NCBI RefSeq assembly: GCF_000281045.1
Contig: NW_008246095.1
Span: 140,155 to 171,965, forward strand
Length of the DNA stretch: 31,811 bases
Reading direction: 5' to 3'
From: Saprolegnia diclina VS20
Taxonomy: Eukaryota; Oomycota; Saprolegniomycetes; Saprolegniales; Saprolegniaceae
Shown: positions 1 through 12,500 of the stretch, in pieces
Numbering within the stretch: position 1 is the stretch's first letter
Layout of the letters: the number at the start of each line of letters is the position of its first letter
The notes under the pieces: model-generated
Told to the model about the DNA's origin: nothing
The model's database searches: none
The model's input: the letters and a program-made list of their open reading frames with translations, nothing else
Program-made: the position numbers and the translations under genes

Positions 1-3000
1 GCGACGTTCCGGTGGCTCGAGTCATACCAAAACGAACTGATATTCCGTGATTGGAAGGCCGATATCAACGACGCTTTTACCACCGCTGGCGTGACGGTAG
101 ACGCGAACGCATCGGTCAACTTCAAGTGTGATGGTTCGAACGAAGGAGTTACAGGTGCGTGGATCCGGGGCGCATGGATGCCGTGCGATATCGTCATCTT
201 GTTGGGCGAGAACGACGTCGTTTTGGCTCCCGTGCTTGATTTCTCGGGGCGAACGGCAGTGACTTTGGTTGTGACGCAGCCGCGACCTCTGGCACGTCCG
301 ATCCAGTGTGTGATCCAGTACACAATCCGCATCATTGAAGTCACTCGGCTCCCAACGCTTACGTTACCTGTGGTCTATGGTCCACGCAGCGCCATTGCAT
401 ACGGGCAACCTGCTACCATTGCGCTGGCGAATCCGGCGGCTTCGTCGTCGCTGGATCTGGACATCCTTGTGAATGCAACGACGCTCTTGTACGAGGCCAC
501 CCAACCCCCCAGTATCGGCAACTTCGTCCCCACTCTCAATGGTTTCGGTCGCTACGACATTGGTACAGCGTCACCTACGCTGACGGTGTTTGAAGCCACA
601 CCAAGTGGTCTCCCTGTGCCACTCCAACTGGTCGTCACGAACGCATCTGTGCCAGGCTCCCAAGCGCGCGCAATGGCGATTGACACCTTCGTGTTTCAAC
701 CTGATACGTCGCCGATCGTGTATACGGCAGTCATTTGGCCGTCCATGGCCGTCGCGTGTCTTCAGGGCAAAGCGGCTACATTCAACTTGACCCATCTCGG
801 TGCGCTCAACGCCACGCAGTGGGTATTGGTCGTACCACGCGACGTGCCGCTGCAAATCAATCGCGCGAGTGCGGTGGCGTTGGATCCTGTCAGTCTCTCG
901 CCGACGTTGCTCGTACACGTCCAGCCACCCACGTATTTTACAGGCCGGTTGGAATTCGAAATTCGCATTTGCTCGCAGCGCGGGCAGCGCACCGTCATTG
1001 ATCCGTACCTGGTCATTGTGGACGTGACGCCGCTGCCTGTGCCGCCCATGCCCCAAGTCGTCACTTGCAACACATCGGTGACGTTTGGTGACGTAGCCGT
1101 CGTTACCATGGTCAATGTGCCCCTGTCGACAACGACAGCATTTGCGATTGAGATTGAAGTGCTCAACGCGACCATGGCCTCGTCGCTCGTTGCCGCCCAA
1201 GTCGTGGCACTTGAAACCATCTCGCAGTTTCCGGCAGAGTACCATTATGCCAATATGACAAGTGCCACTGCATGGCGCTGGACGCTACCGGTGGTAGTGC
1301 TTCCGTCGGGCACTGTTGCGGATCGCCATCTTGTGTCGCTATCTGTCGCCGTGCAAATGGCTCCCGATTTTGCGGGCCATGTACCACTGGCGCTTCGGCT
1401 CGTGTCGTTCTTGGCGGCCAACGCCAGCGTGACCGCCGAGTGGGTGTATCAACAAACGGTGCAGTGGCACTACAATCAAGTCCCGCTTGTCGAAGTTGCG
1501 CCGCTATGGACCGTGACGACGCTCGAAAATGTCGATACGAGTGTGGCCTGGATCGCGATACTGACGCAACCGATGTTGACCGGCACGTACTGGACGCAAG
1601 CGTACAATCTTACGGGCATGTCACTCCAGTATGGCGTCAACCAAACGGTGCAAAACGCCTCCGTCAACACGCTCTTCGACATTTCGCAAAGCATCACCGC
1701 GGTTCGCGCATCCAAAGTGCTTGCGGTGTCTGTAAACGTCTCCATGTCTGAGGTGCTAGAGAGGCCGAACTATGTCTGGATCTCACGCTAAAATAGATCA
1801 TGAGCGACGATGCTGTCCAGTTGCACGTGCTTCCGTACCGGTACGGCTCGATTGACGTGACCCTCAACTTTACGTTTTACGGCGCCGACGAGTCGATTCG
1901 CCCACGCATTCTGATGCAACCCATACAACTCGACGTACTCCAAGTGGCGCAACAACCGGTGATCGACTTTGTCCGGTCGCCCGCCGTTGTTGCCTCGGGC
2001 GACGTCGCTGACGTCACGGTTCAGATTGCGTCACCGATTCTGGACGGCTCCGATACATTGACGGCGCTTTTGTGGACCGACACCCCGATGCTGCTTGTGC
2101 AAAATGCGTCCAATGATGCTCTAGAAACGCACCAGAACGAAACGCTGCTCCGCTACGGGATCCCGTTTGGCACTAGTTTCCGCCAATCAATCCAAGCATG
2201 GTCGGCAGACTTCCGCGTCGCGGCCGTCGGCAACTTCAGTGGGCGAAGCAGTTTCTGCCTCGAAATTCGGTGCGGTGTCATGGCTACCCCGTGACGACTC
2301 ATTCCTGTACGTAGCGCCATTGCAACGACCAACACAACGTCCCGGGCATCGGTGTTTCATCGTTTCGCCATCGACTTTGCACCGAGTGATACACCGATTG
2401 TGGTGCCAGCAAGCATCGTGTCGATGACCACGTTTGGTGGTGAAATCTGGACCCTCGATGCGCCTGCCCTTTTGCATCAAACGCATGCGCAACTGCCGTT
2501 GCCGTATGCAACGTCGGCAATAGCCTCCGCGCTGTATGCGTACACCCTCGTGACTGCCAATATTGATTGGCTACGATTGGACAGCGGAAATTGGACGCGA
2601 CCGACGAGCCCGTACGTAGTGTACACGTCTCGGGACGCAGACGCACCGGTGCTGTCGCTTATTCCAAGCAACGCGTCGAGTGCCATTGTCCTTGACATGG
2701 AGATCCACTACGGCTTTGCCAGCGTCGTGCCGCGCATTGTAGCGCCGGTGCGGGTGGTGCTAGCGGTCGCAGGTGTGCCATCCCTCGCACCCAACCTCGT
2801 CCGCGTACAAGCGGCCAACATTACCGCCTACGATCAGCCCAACTCGATCAACTTGACGCTCGAATGCGCCAAAGCAGTGGTCCATTTTGAGCCTACGACG
2901 CTGGCGTACCTTGTGAACGGACGATCGGTTCAAGACACGGCGGTACTCAACATAGGCACCGCGATTCAGGTCGTCGCGTGGCCTCCTCTCGCCTCGAATT

Positions 3001-6000
3001 TCTCAGGCGTCGTGCCATTCCAAGTGTCAGCGCTCTGCGACCATGGCCCAGCGCTCAGCGTGAGGAAGGACCTACGGTGGCTAGCCAACCCAGCATCCTT
3101 TCGGCTGTCGCCGACCGCAGCCAACGCGAGCACGGATGAAAATACGTGGCTGCAACTGGCGCTGGGTTCGATTCTGAGCGTGACCAACCGCACAGTCAAC
3201 GACATTCGATATCGCGTCGTGGCGTTGCGTTATGTGACGCCGCTCGATGGCAACATCCAGCGAGTCGAGTTTGACAATGCTACGCTCCTCGACAGCACGT
3301 CCATTGGGCTGCTGCCACGGGCTCAGTTTTCCGGCATTCTCTCGATTACATGGCTTATCGAGTACGAAGGCGTTGACACCCAATTTGGACAAGTTGTCGC
3401 ACTTCAAAACCAGACGGCGACGCATACGATACGTGTGGTCGTACACCCAGTCGCGGTCGCACCGGCACTGGACTTGGCGACCGATGGCGTCGTCGACTTT
3501 GGCAACTACTCGCGGGCAACGCTCCACGTCACGATTGGTGGCGACACGTCACAGACGACGCAGTTGTACCTGTCGTGCACCGGCCGTATCGTCGCCTATT
3601 CAGGTGGCTTATGGATGCCATTCTTTGGTTCGGTTCGGCTGGGAACGCTCAACCTGAACACGACGCTGCAGTGGGTCTATGCTCCGAGTCAACCGACGGT
3701 CAGTGTTGTCGACTGCACGCTGCACTCGATGACGACGTCGGTCGACCTTGGTCTTGGCACGGACCCCCGTCAGATGCTGGCTACGCAAAGTATCAACTGG
3801 ACTACTGCATGGCAACCTAGCGTGCATGTTCCCGTCATGCCTGTGCAGTCCTTGTCCTTTACTACCGTGGTCAACCGCTCGCTCGTACTTTCGCTGCCCG
3901 ACTTGATTTCGTATGACAGCAAATCATTGATATTTCAAAGTTTATGCATGCAAATAGGGCGCTGCCAAACGCTACGTCGTGCGCGTTCCAGTGGTATACC
4001 TCGGACGTCCAGCGCATCTTGACGGACGGGGTCGTCGTCAACGCGACGCGCACGAGCCAGCTTCCGCCGAAGTTTGCCCAAGCTTCCGGAATTCCATGCG
4101 CCAATCTCTCGCAGCTGACCATTGCGTTCACTCCGAGCTATGTCGGACGCACGGCACTCCTTCTGGACATCGGCACGCTTGCCGCGCAGTACCCGGTGGC
4201 CATTACCGTCGTAGTCAAGTCAATGCCCATCGCCCCCCATGTGCGATTGTCGACCAATGCCGTCGTCGCTTCGTACGAGCAGCCCGTGACGCTGGTCGCG
4301 TATGCACCGGCGCCACCTGGCACCTTGGTGACATATCACATCGTGAGCAGTCCACCGGTCATCACAGCAATTGGTCGCAACGACTTGTGGTTCACGGCAG
4401 ACAACGCTGGCATCATTTCCATGCGTCCATGGGCGGCCGTCGACGTGACGCTTCAAGTGCTAGCACCCCTCGGATATGTGGGCTCGGTGTTATTGACGTT
4501 GACCGCGCTCGTTCAAAATGGCGGGGACGTTGCATTCGATGCGCAGGAGCTCAACGTGACATGGCTGCGCGCGCTGCCACCACTGCTCGAAGTATCGTCT
4601 GTCAGTAGCATGTATGCCACCGACATGGCGTCCATTCAGCTGCAAACATCGCTCCAGCACCAAGACAGTGCCGTGGGCGCGCTCCGTGTCCTCATGACAA
4701 CGTCCCAAGCGCTTCAGAATGTTACGCGTACGCTAATCGCGTCTCCGGTTGCCTACAACATCCAGCTCCCCGCCAATGAGCTTGTCGTGACGCCGCTTCG
4801 CTACTTTGGGGGACCTATCGTCTGGACCTTTCAAGCAACGAGCACTGCGTTTGGGACCTCGGCCATTTCGGTCGCATCGCTCAATGTGACCGTCGTCCCT
4901 GTCGTATCGACACCCAACGTCACGCTGGGCGTCCCAGCCATGGTACAAAACACGTCAAGTATTCTAAGCATTCAAGTCGCGCGGGTTGAGCCCCTCGGGT
5001 ATACGGAAGTCTCCAAGTCGATGTTGGTATTTTCCAACTTTGGAATTGACGCTGTGAAGGACGCTGTGACGAACACGTCCGTACCGTGCGTCGTCGTCGG
5101 GCCCAATGTTACCGCATGCCCACTTGCAAGCACGTTTGGCGCCGCGCGCAACTTTTCTCTGGTGCTGACACCGTATTTGGACTATGCAGGACCCGTACGT
5201 AGCCGGCTGGTCGTCAACCTCGCACTAAATGATTGTCTTGTAGGTCAATTTTTCAGTGCTCACGATCCACTCCATCCTGGAGGCGCCACGCGACTGCATG
5301 GAGCAGGCGTGGAACAGCTCGATGCTGCAAACCTGCTGCGACAATATCGCCTCGCAGTGCACGGCCACGTCGTCGGCTGGGACTCTCATGGTGCGCGGCA
5401 TTGCTGCCTACCCCAACGTATCGGTGTCCCACACCAGCCTCGTCTCGAGCGTCCAAGCAATCTCTGCCGTCAAGGTGTTTGCCCTTGACGTGCGGGATCC
5501 GTTCCGCTTGCAGCTCCTCACGGCGGCGATTGTGTGCCCGTCGAATACACTCCAACGCGTCATCGTGTCCCAGAATTACACGCGGACCAACATGACCAAA
5601 GGGGCATTGGCCAATGCAACGGCCGTGGACGTATATTCCCTGGCGTGGCTCCCGCGCATCGCTCCGTGGGGGCTTGAACTCGTGTGGGCGACCAATGTGA
5701 CGACGATGCGCTTCAACTGCACGCTCGTGGCGCAGTCGAGGTCCATATTGTTTCCCAACAGCACGGTGACGACCAACACGACGTTTGTCGTCGAATTGAA
5801 CTCGACACCGCCGGCTCTCACGCTGCCTCAAGCGTACATCGAGGTGCCCGAAGGTCAGCCGATCGTTTTGGCAGCGTCGCTGGCCACCGCGAACGCGACG
5901 CTCATCCTCGAAGCGCCGCTCGCGGTCATTCAACGGGTCGCTTTTCAAAACGCATCGATGCTGCTTGGTACGACGGCGCAGCTTGGGAACCGAACGTATG

Positions 6001-9000
6001 TGTACGGCGGCGCGTCTGGGATTCGCGGGGCGTTTGTCTTGACGACATTCCCGACGTCGGGCGACGTCCTACTGCGCCTGTTCTCGTTCCCGACCGCGAC
6101 GACTGCGACAAATGTCTGGAATGCAACGTTGGCGACGCAGGTGCTTGTCCAGATCAACCCTCTCCCGATGCTACCGCTCTTGTACGCCTCGCCATCGGTG
6201 CTGTTTGTGCCGACATCGCACACGAATGTTACGACGAACGTCGCCGTGTCCATGGCGCATGTCGACGTCGAAAACGTCGTGTTCCTTCAGGTGGGCGTAC
6301 CGCGGTTCCTTGTGACCGATGTACGCTGGAACGGCCAGTTGCAAGTGCCTCGAGCGGTGAATGCGACGACGCTGCTCTATCAGATCAATGAGTCGAGCGC
6401 CCTGACGTCAGGGTCCATGACGCTTTCGGTGCAGAGCTACTACGATGGTCACTTTTCGGTATCTCTCTCCATTAGACGGAAACATTTAGTACTCACTCCT
6501 TGTTGTAGGTGACACTCGACGCGTTCAGCGTCGTGCCCGCGCTAGGTCTCATGGCGAGCAATCGGTCGTACTTGTCGGTCGTCGCCTTTGCATCGACGCT
6601 GGATGCCACCAAGTTGGTGGTCGCACCGTCTGTCGAGGGCAGAGCCACCGACTTTATTGAGGTTCCTGTCACATCGAATGTCTCGGACTTGGTGCTCTTG
6701 GATTTGGAGCAGCGCTATCTTGGCAAGGTATTTGTTGCAACATGGTTGAAACATGCGCATACGTGATACGTGTAGGTGGTGGCTAATGGCCTTGTGCTGC
6801 CGCGAACAGCGTGGGGCAACTCGAGCATTCCAAGTTACACGCTGCCGCAACCCCTGACGCAGCTGTATGTCCAAAGTCGACCGGGCTTTGCAGGCTTCTT
6901 CACGGTCGCACTTGTCGGCGTGGATGCGTCACTAGCACTGGGCGTTGCACCTGTCCGCGTGCACGCGCAACCCGTGGCGTTGCCCCCACGATTGCTTCTC
7001 GTGTCGGCCGTCATCGTCAACGCGACGACGGTTTATCTCGACGTCGTCTCGGACGTACCCAGTCCATCCAACGGCGTCGATGTACTGGCGCTCTCAATGA
7101 CCATGCCCGTGTCTGTGCCAGTCGCCGCCTGTAGCGTTCCGTCACAGGCTTCGGTGCCCATGCGCGTCAACGGAACGTTCCAGACGTTTGACATCCCATT
7201 CACCACGACGACTGTGCGCTTTGTACTTGCGCCAAATTACGTCGGCACGTTCAGCGTTGCAGTGTTGCTGACAGATACGAGCGGTCTCGTGTCGACGGCG
7301 TCCGTGGAAACCATGATTGACCTCGTCATTGCTCCTCGCGCCGCCCCTCCGGCGGTTGCGTGGACGTATGCACTGTCGTCGCAGTTTTCAAGCCCGTCAG
7401 TCGTCAACAACGCCCTCAACGCATCGAGTCTTCTCAACGCCACCAGTCTTTCCAATGTTTCCAGCGCGTGGAATACATCTGGAAACGGCAACATCTCGAG
7501 CACCGGGACTATCACGACGATTGCATCGGTGACACGGTCGCTTCAGAGCTCGATCACGTTCAACGGGTCCGAGACTTGGCTCGCGTTCGTGCCAACTGTC
7601 TCCGTGACGGACCTGTCCGAGCTGGAGATTGGTTCGGACGCGCCGCGTTTGCTTTCAAGCCGTGCTGTACCGAGCGACTATATTGGCAGCTACGTAGTGC
7701 TGCCACCGCCCCAAGTATGGACGAATCCGTACATGTACGGGGCTATGACGACGCTTCTCGGTGCGACGACCGCGAGTTTGCACCAAGCCACGGGCGTCTC
7801 GCTACAAACGACGTCACAATCGTCCCGCGTCGTAGCCGTCGCGGTGCGCATTACGCCCGCCGCCCAAGTGCCCACCGTGGCGCTGCAGCTGCCGTCGCCC
7901 ATCGACGGCTACGGTCCGTGGGCTGTGTACGAGGCCGACCCGGTTGGTTTTGCGATCACCGCCACGACCGCGTACGCGGTGCCGACGCAAGTGCTGCAAA
8001 TCCGGTTGAGCGTCAGCAACTCCCAACTGAGCAACGTGTCAATCAACGGCACAGTGCTGGCGCTGCCAAAGACTGGCCCGGTGGTGTTTCCGTCGACGTT
8101 GCCTGCCAATGTCCTACCACTGACGACCGTGTCGCTGCCAGTCGTGCGCGGCGTCTTTGGCTTGCTTCCGATGCAGCTCTCGGTTCAAAACACCGAGACA
8201 CTCAACAACGACTCGCAACTTGTCATCCAAAGTTGGAACGTCACTGTGGTCCCGGTTGCGCACGTACCGATACTCGTTGTGCGACCGAGTGCGACGACGC
8301 TGCGTGAGTCGGACGTGCTGCAACTGATGGCAACGGCGACTGCCCTCTCGACAACCGAAAACATTTCGATCTCGGTCGCGTCATCACCGATGGAAGCCGC
8401 GCTAACGCTGCAATTTCGCGGCGGGACGCTATCGTTTCTTCCGTCGGGGGCGAACGTGACACTCTCGCTCGCCAAGTACTGGTTTGGCTCGCTCCAGCTC
8501 AACGTGACGGCGCTCGCACAACAGTCGATGGCGAGTCCCCGGGACAAGGCCAGCAACAGCCAGTTGCTCAACATTTCGGTGCTGCCGGTCGCGTACCCGC
8601 CACTGCTGGTCGTCAACCAATCACAGTACGGTGTCATGGGGACATGGGTCACGGTGCCTATCAACATATCGGCACTCGTCGTAAATCGGTCAAGCGGCAT
8701 CGACGAGTGGACGCTCAACTTGGTCGCGCGGGCGGGCGCACTCAACGTCTGGGCCAACCAAACGCTCTTGACGCGCAACGCGTCACTGAGTAATATCACG
8801 CTGGATTTTTTCACGCTACCGGTCTCGGGCGAAGTGAGCGTCCAGCCCACGACGGCGCATGGCGGTGTCTACGTCATCGGACTCCACAGTACGGACCGTG
8901 TCGCTGTCTCCAGAACAAACGCGACAACGGTGCAACGATCGACGCTTTACATTGCTGGTATCCGCGTCTCGGCCAACGCCACGTCGATGGACCAAGGCAC

Positions 9001-9560
9001 GTCGGTGCTCTTTACCGTCGCGGTCAACAGCCCGCCCGTCGCACCCGTGACGATTTCGCTTGCATGCAATGACACGTCACGCCTTGTCGTGCCGGTGCCA
9101 CTTGTCGCGACGACAAACACGACTCTGCAATGGCTGTTGCGGAGTACGCGCGACTTTATGGACAATGGCAACAACTTTGTCAACTGCGCCATGGTCATCA
9201 ACACAACCGATGTCTACTACCAGCAAGTGCCACTGCCCAACACGTCGCTTGTGCTGGTGAACAAGGACACGTCTGGGTTTGCATTGCGCGGCACGATGCT
9301 CAACAATAAGGTGCAGCTCACAGTCGCCGAGGGCGGGTTTCCCGACTCGTATACGGTTGCACTGACGTCCAAGCCGTTTGACGAGGTCGATATCTTTATG
9401 ACGTCCAACGTCTCGAACCTCCGAACGACGCCACCGCTCTTGGTGTTTACACAAGACAACTGGAACGTGCCGCAAACCGTCGTTGCCAACGCGTCAAAAG
9501 TGTCCAACATCATTGGCACAGTCCCAGCGTACGTCCTTTATGTTTTGTCTACCAAGCACA
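1..9560 (+). repeat. Tandem extracellular beta-sandwich modules of the giant surface protein
   Basis: About twenty divergent modules of roughly 110-150 residues follow one another. Each is marked by a strand-linker signature of the form V-x-P-(L/V)-x-x-P-x-L, for example VDVTPLPVPP near 1019, VVHPVAVAPAL near 3435, VTVVPVAHVPIL near 8240 and ISVLPVAYPPLL near 8573. Many modules contain an FxG(R/x)-aromatic strand such as YFTGRLEF or NFSGR, and N-x-S/T sequons are very frequent. The last module (about 9270-9560) reads VAEGG ... LVFTQDNWNVPQTV, the pattern of bacterial and protist surface repeats related to Calx-beta or cadherin-like folds. A TTPP-type Ig-like segment follows at about 9680-9960. 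Fold assignment is by pattern, not by search. Confidence 0.6.
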
Positions 9561-12500
9561 TACAAAGTCGGTGACTCATGGCTTCTTTGTAGATCCATTG
9601 TGCATACGGTTGTGACCAACGATACCAAGTACGCGGCGCTGCAGAATTTTACCGTCGGTGTCTCGCTGCTTGTGACGTCCGATACGACACCGCCGCCGTC
9701 GCTTCAGTCGGCCCAGTTTGGCAACACGGGGGCCGACATCCTCTTGACGTTTTCGCGGGACGTGGACCTCTCGTCGTTCCCGACGCCGGCGAGTTTTGTC
9801 TGCACGAGGCTGCTCGTCTTCACGACAGGGTTCTACGGCGACGTTCCGACGTGCGGATGGACGTCCAAGAGCTCCGTGCGCATCCTTCTGGGAAAGTCCC
9901 CGACCGTGCTGCCGGGCGATAAGAGCCAAGTCATCGCCGGGCTAAAAGCGACTGCCACGTCGACGTTGACCATGCCGACCTCGTACATTGCGATTCAAAC
10001 ACCTGCCAACCCGCCCGTGCCCAAAGTCAGCGTCACAGGGCCGCAAAATCTCGGGTCGTGCGACGATCTCGTACTTGATGGGCGGTCGTCGTCTGGGGGC
10101 GGCGGGCGCGCAATGGCGTGGGTCTGGACCATCGCCAACGCGCCCGACATTGCGACAACCCTCTTGGCGCTCGGGACGACGGCCCAAACCGTGTCGCTAC
10201 CAGCGAGTACGTTCATCGCTGGCGGGACGTATACGTTTTCGCTGACAATCACCAACTTTTTTGGTGCGTCCGGAACGTCCGGGTCCATCGTCGTGACAAA
10301 AGCGAGCACGCCGCTGCCTGTCGTGTCGATTGACGGTCCGAGCACAGTCTCGTTGACTAAGTCGTCGACTCTAGCGCTCAACAGCGTCGCCACCCCCGCA
10401 ACATGCGGCAATACGGACGTTTCGAGCATTGCGCTGAGCTTTCAATGGTCCATGATCCAGTCGTCCGGTGTCGTAACAGTTGTCAGCTCGACGAGTCGCA
10501 ACCCGCGGCAGCTGCGGTTACCGCTACGGACAATCGCGTACGGAACGTATACCGTCCAGGTGCTCGTGGGAGTTTTCGGTCAGCCAGCGCAAATCAACTC
10601 GGCGTCTGTGACGCTGCAAGTCGTCCCGTCGGCTTTGGTCGCTGTCATCTCAAATGGATTTCGCACTGTCGGCAACCAAGAAGACCTCGTGCTCAGCGGC
10701 ACCTCGTCCAACGACCCCGACGCTTCGACGACGGCGCTCCTGTATGCGTGGCAGTGCGTCGACGCTACGACGGGCGCCGTAAGCTGCGGCAACGTCGCCA
10801 TCACCAACGGGTCGACGACGGCGGTCGCCAAAGCCAATCTGCCGCCAACGACCACGATTCGCATTCTCCTGACGGTCTACGATCCAGCAACGCAACGCAG
10901 CGCACAAGCATCGACGACATACACGGTGCTGTTGGGAAGTCCGCCGAAGACGACGGTGGCACCGCTGTCGCAGCTCAAGTACAACCCCGACACCAAGATC
11001 GTCCTGAATGGTGCCGTCACAAGTGCAATCGACACCAGCCCCACGGCTCTTTGGTCGGTCCAGGGCGACACGACGTTCGCCACGGCTGCATTTGGGTTTG
11101 CGCGGGTAACCTCCATATCGGAGGATGCCGCTTACTTTATTATGTGGAATGCGTAGACGTCATTGACGATGCTACTGCTACCCAATACGCTCACGGCGGG
11201 CAAGACATATGTTTTTGTCCTCACAGGCACCGACAAGTTTGGTCAATCGAGCAATGCGACCATCAGCGTTCAAATCAACGAGCCACCGACGAGCGGCCTC
11301 GTACGTAGTTTCGTTTCGAGGTTTGTGTATTTAGAAGTGGGCGTAGCTCTTGTCGTCGCCGACGTCAGGCACGACGCTCGCCACGTCCTTTGCCTTGTCG
11401 AGTCTCAACTGGGTCGATGTGGATTTGCCGTTGACGTATGCTTTCAAGTACATTGTCGGCCCCGCTTCCGTACGTCCAATTACAGTGCAAACCGAATGCA
11501 ACATTGGATGTAGGCGGGTGCGACCGAGATTGCGCTCGGCGACTACGCGCTCAGCACATCGTTCACCACCGTCTTTCCGCTCGGCGGCGGCGCCAACTCG
11601 ACGATCACGATCGTTGCTTATGTGGCCGATGCATATGGGTATGCAACCAAAGTGTACAGCGAGATCGTCGTCGCGGCACCGACGGGGTCGGCCGCGGCGC
11701 AACAGACGGCGCTGTCAGACCAAAGCTCGCTGCTCGCGTCGTCGGCCGCGAGCACCGACCCCGGTCAAGTCGTTAACCTCGTTGGCATGCTTGCATCCAT
11801 GCTCAAGCCCACGACGACGTCATCCACTGGCTCGGGCAGCAGCGGAAGCACGACCACCCCGGCGCCAACGGCATCAGTGGCCCCTGGTGCGACGCCGGCG
11901 CCGACTGTGTTGGTGTTGAAATCGTGCCCGTCGTCGTCGACATCGGCCGTGTGCTCTGGCCACGGTACATGTGTCCTCAACCCTCCGAGATGTCCAGTGA
12001 CGAACATCGACTGCACGGCCACATGCACCTGCGATACGTCGTGGTACGAGCGCGTAATGTTGTCCGTAGGTATGTAGTTGGCTCGTCTAGGTACAACACG
12101 GACTGTGCAACGTCCCAAGCCGACTATGACCAGAAGCAAGCTATGCTTGGGAACCTGTTGACCGCCATGACATCTGCTGCATCGACCATTGAGCCCACCG
12201 CCAAGGCCGTCGAGCAGCAGACGTCGGCGGTGCAGTCCATCACGGCCAACTCGGGGCTTTTGAGCCCAACGCAGCAGACTCAGGCCCTCGACTTGGTTGC
12301 GAGTGTTCTCTCGGCGTCGTCGCAGGTGCAGCTATCTACCGCTGCGACAACCGCCGTCGGTAGCTCCATCTCCAATCTTCTCGACGCCTCGAGCACGACA
12401 ACGTCGAGTCGCCGACGTCTCACGGGCGCGACCAACAGCTCTGCGGACGCGGCAGCCAAGGCGATCAAGGTTCAATCCACAGTCGGTCTCCTGGCCTCTG

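Noticed and set aside
571-1245. Long antisense frame (224 codons) opposite exon 1 of the giant gene
   Set aside because: Product is Arg/His-rich without domains, and the sense frame is a continuous repeat protein with sequons; GC-biased codons commonly leave the opposite strand open.
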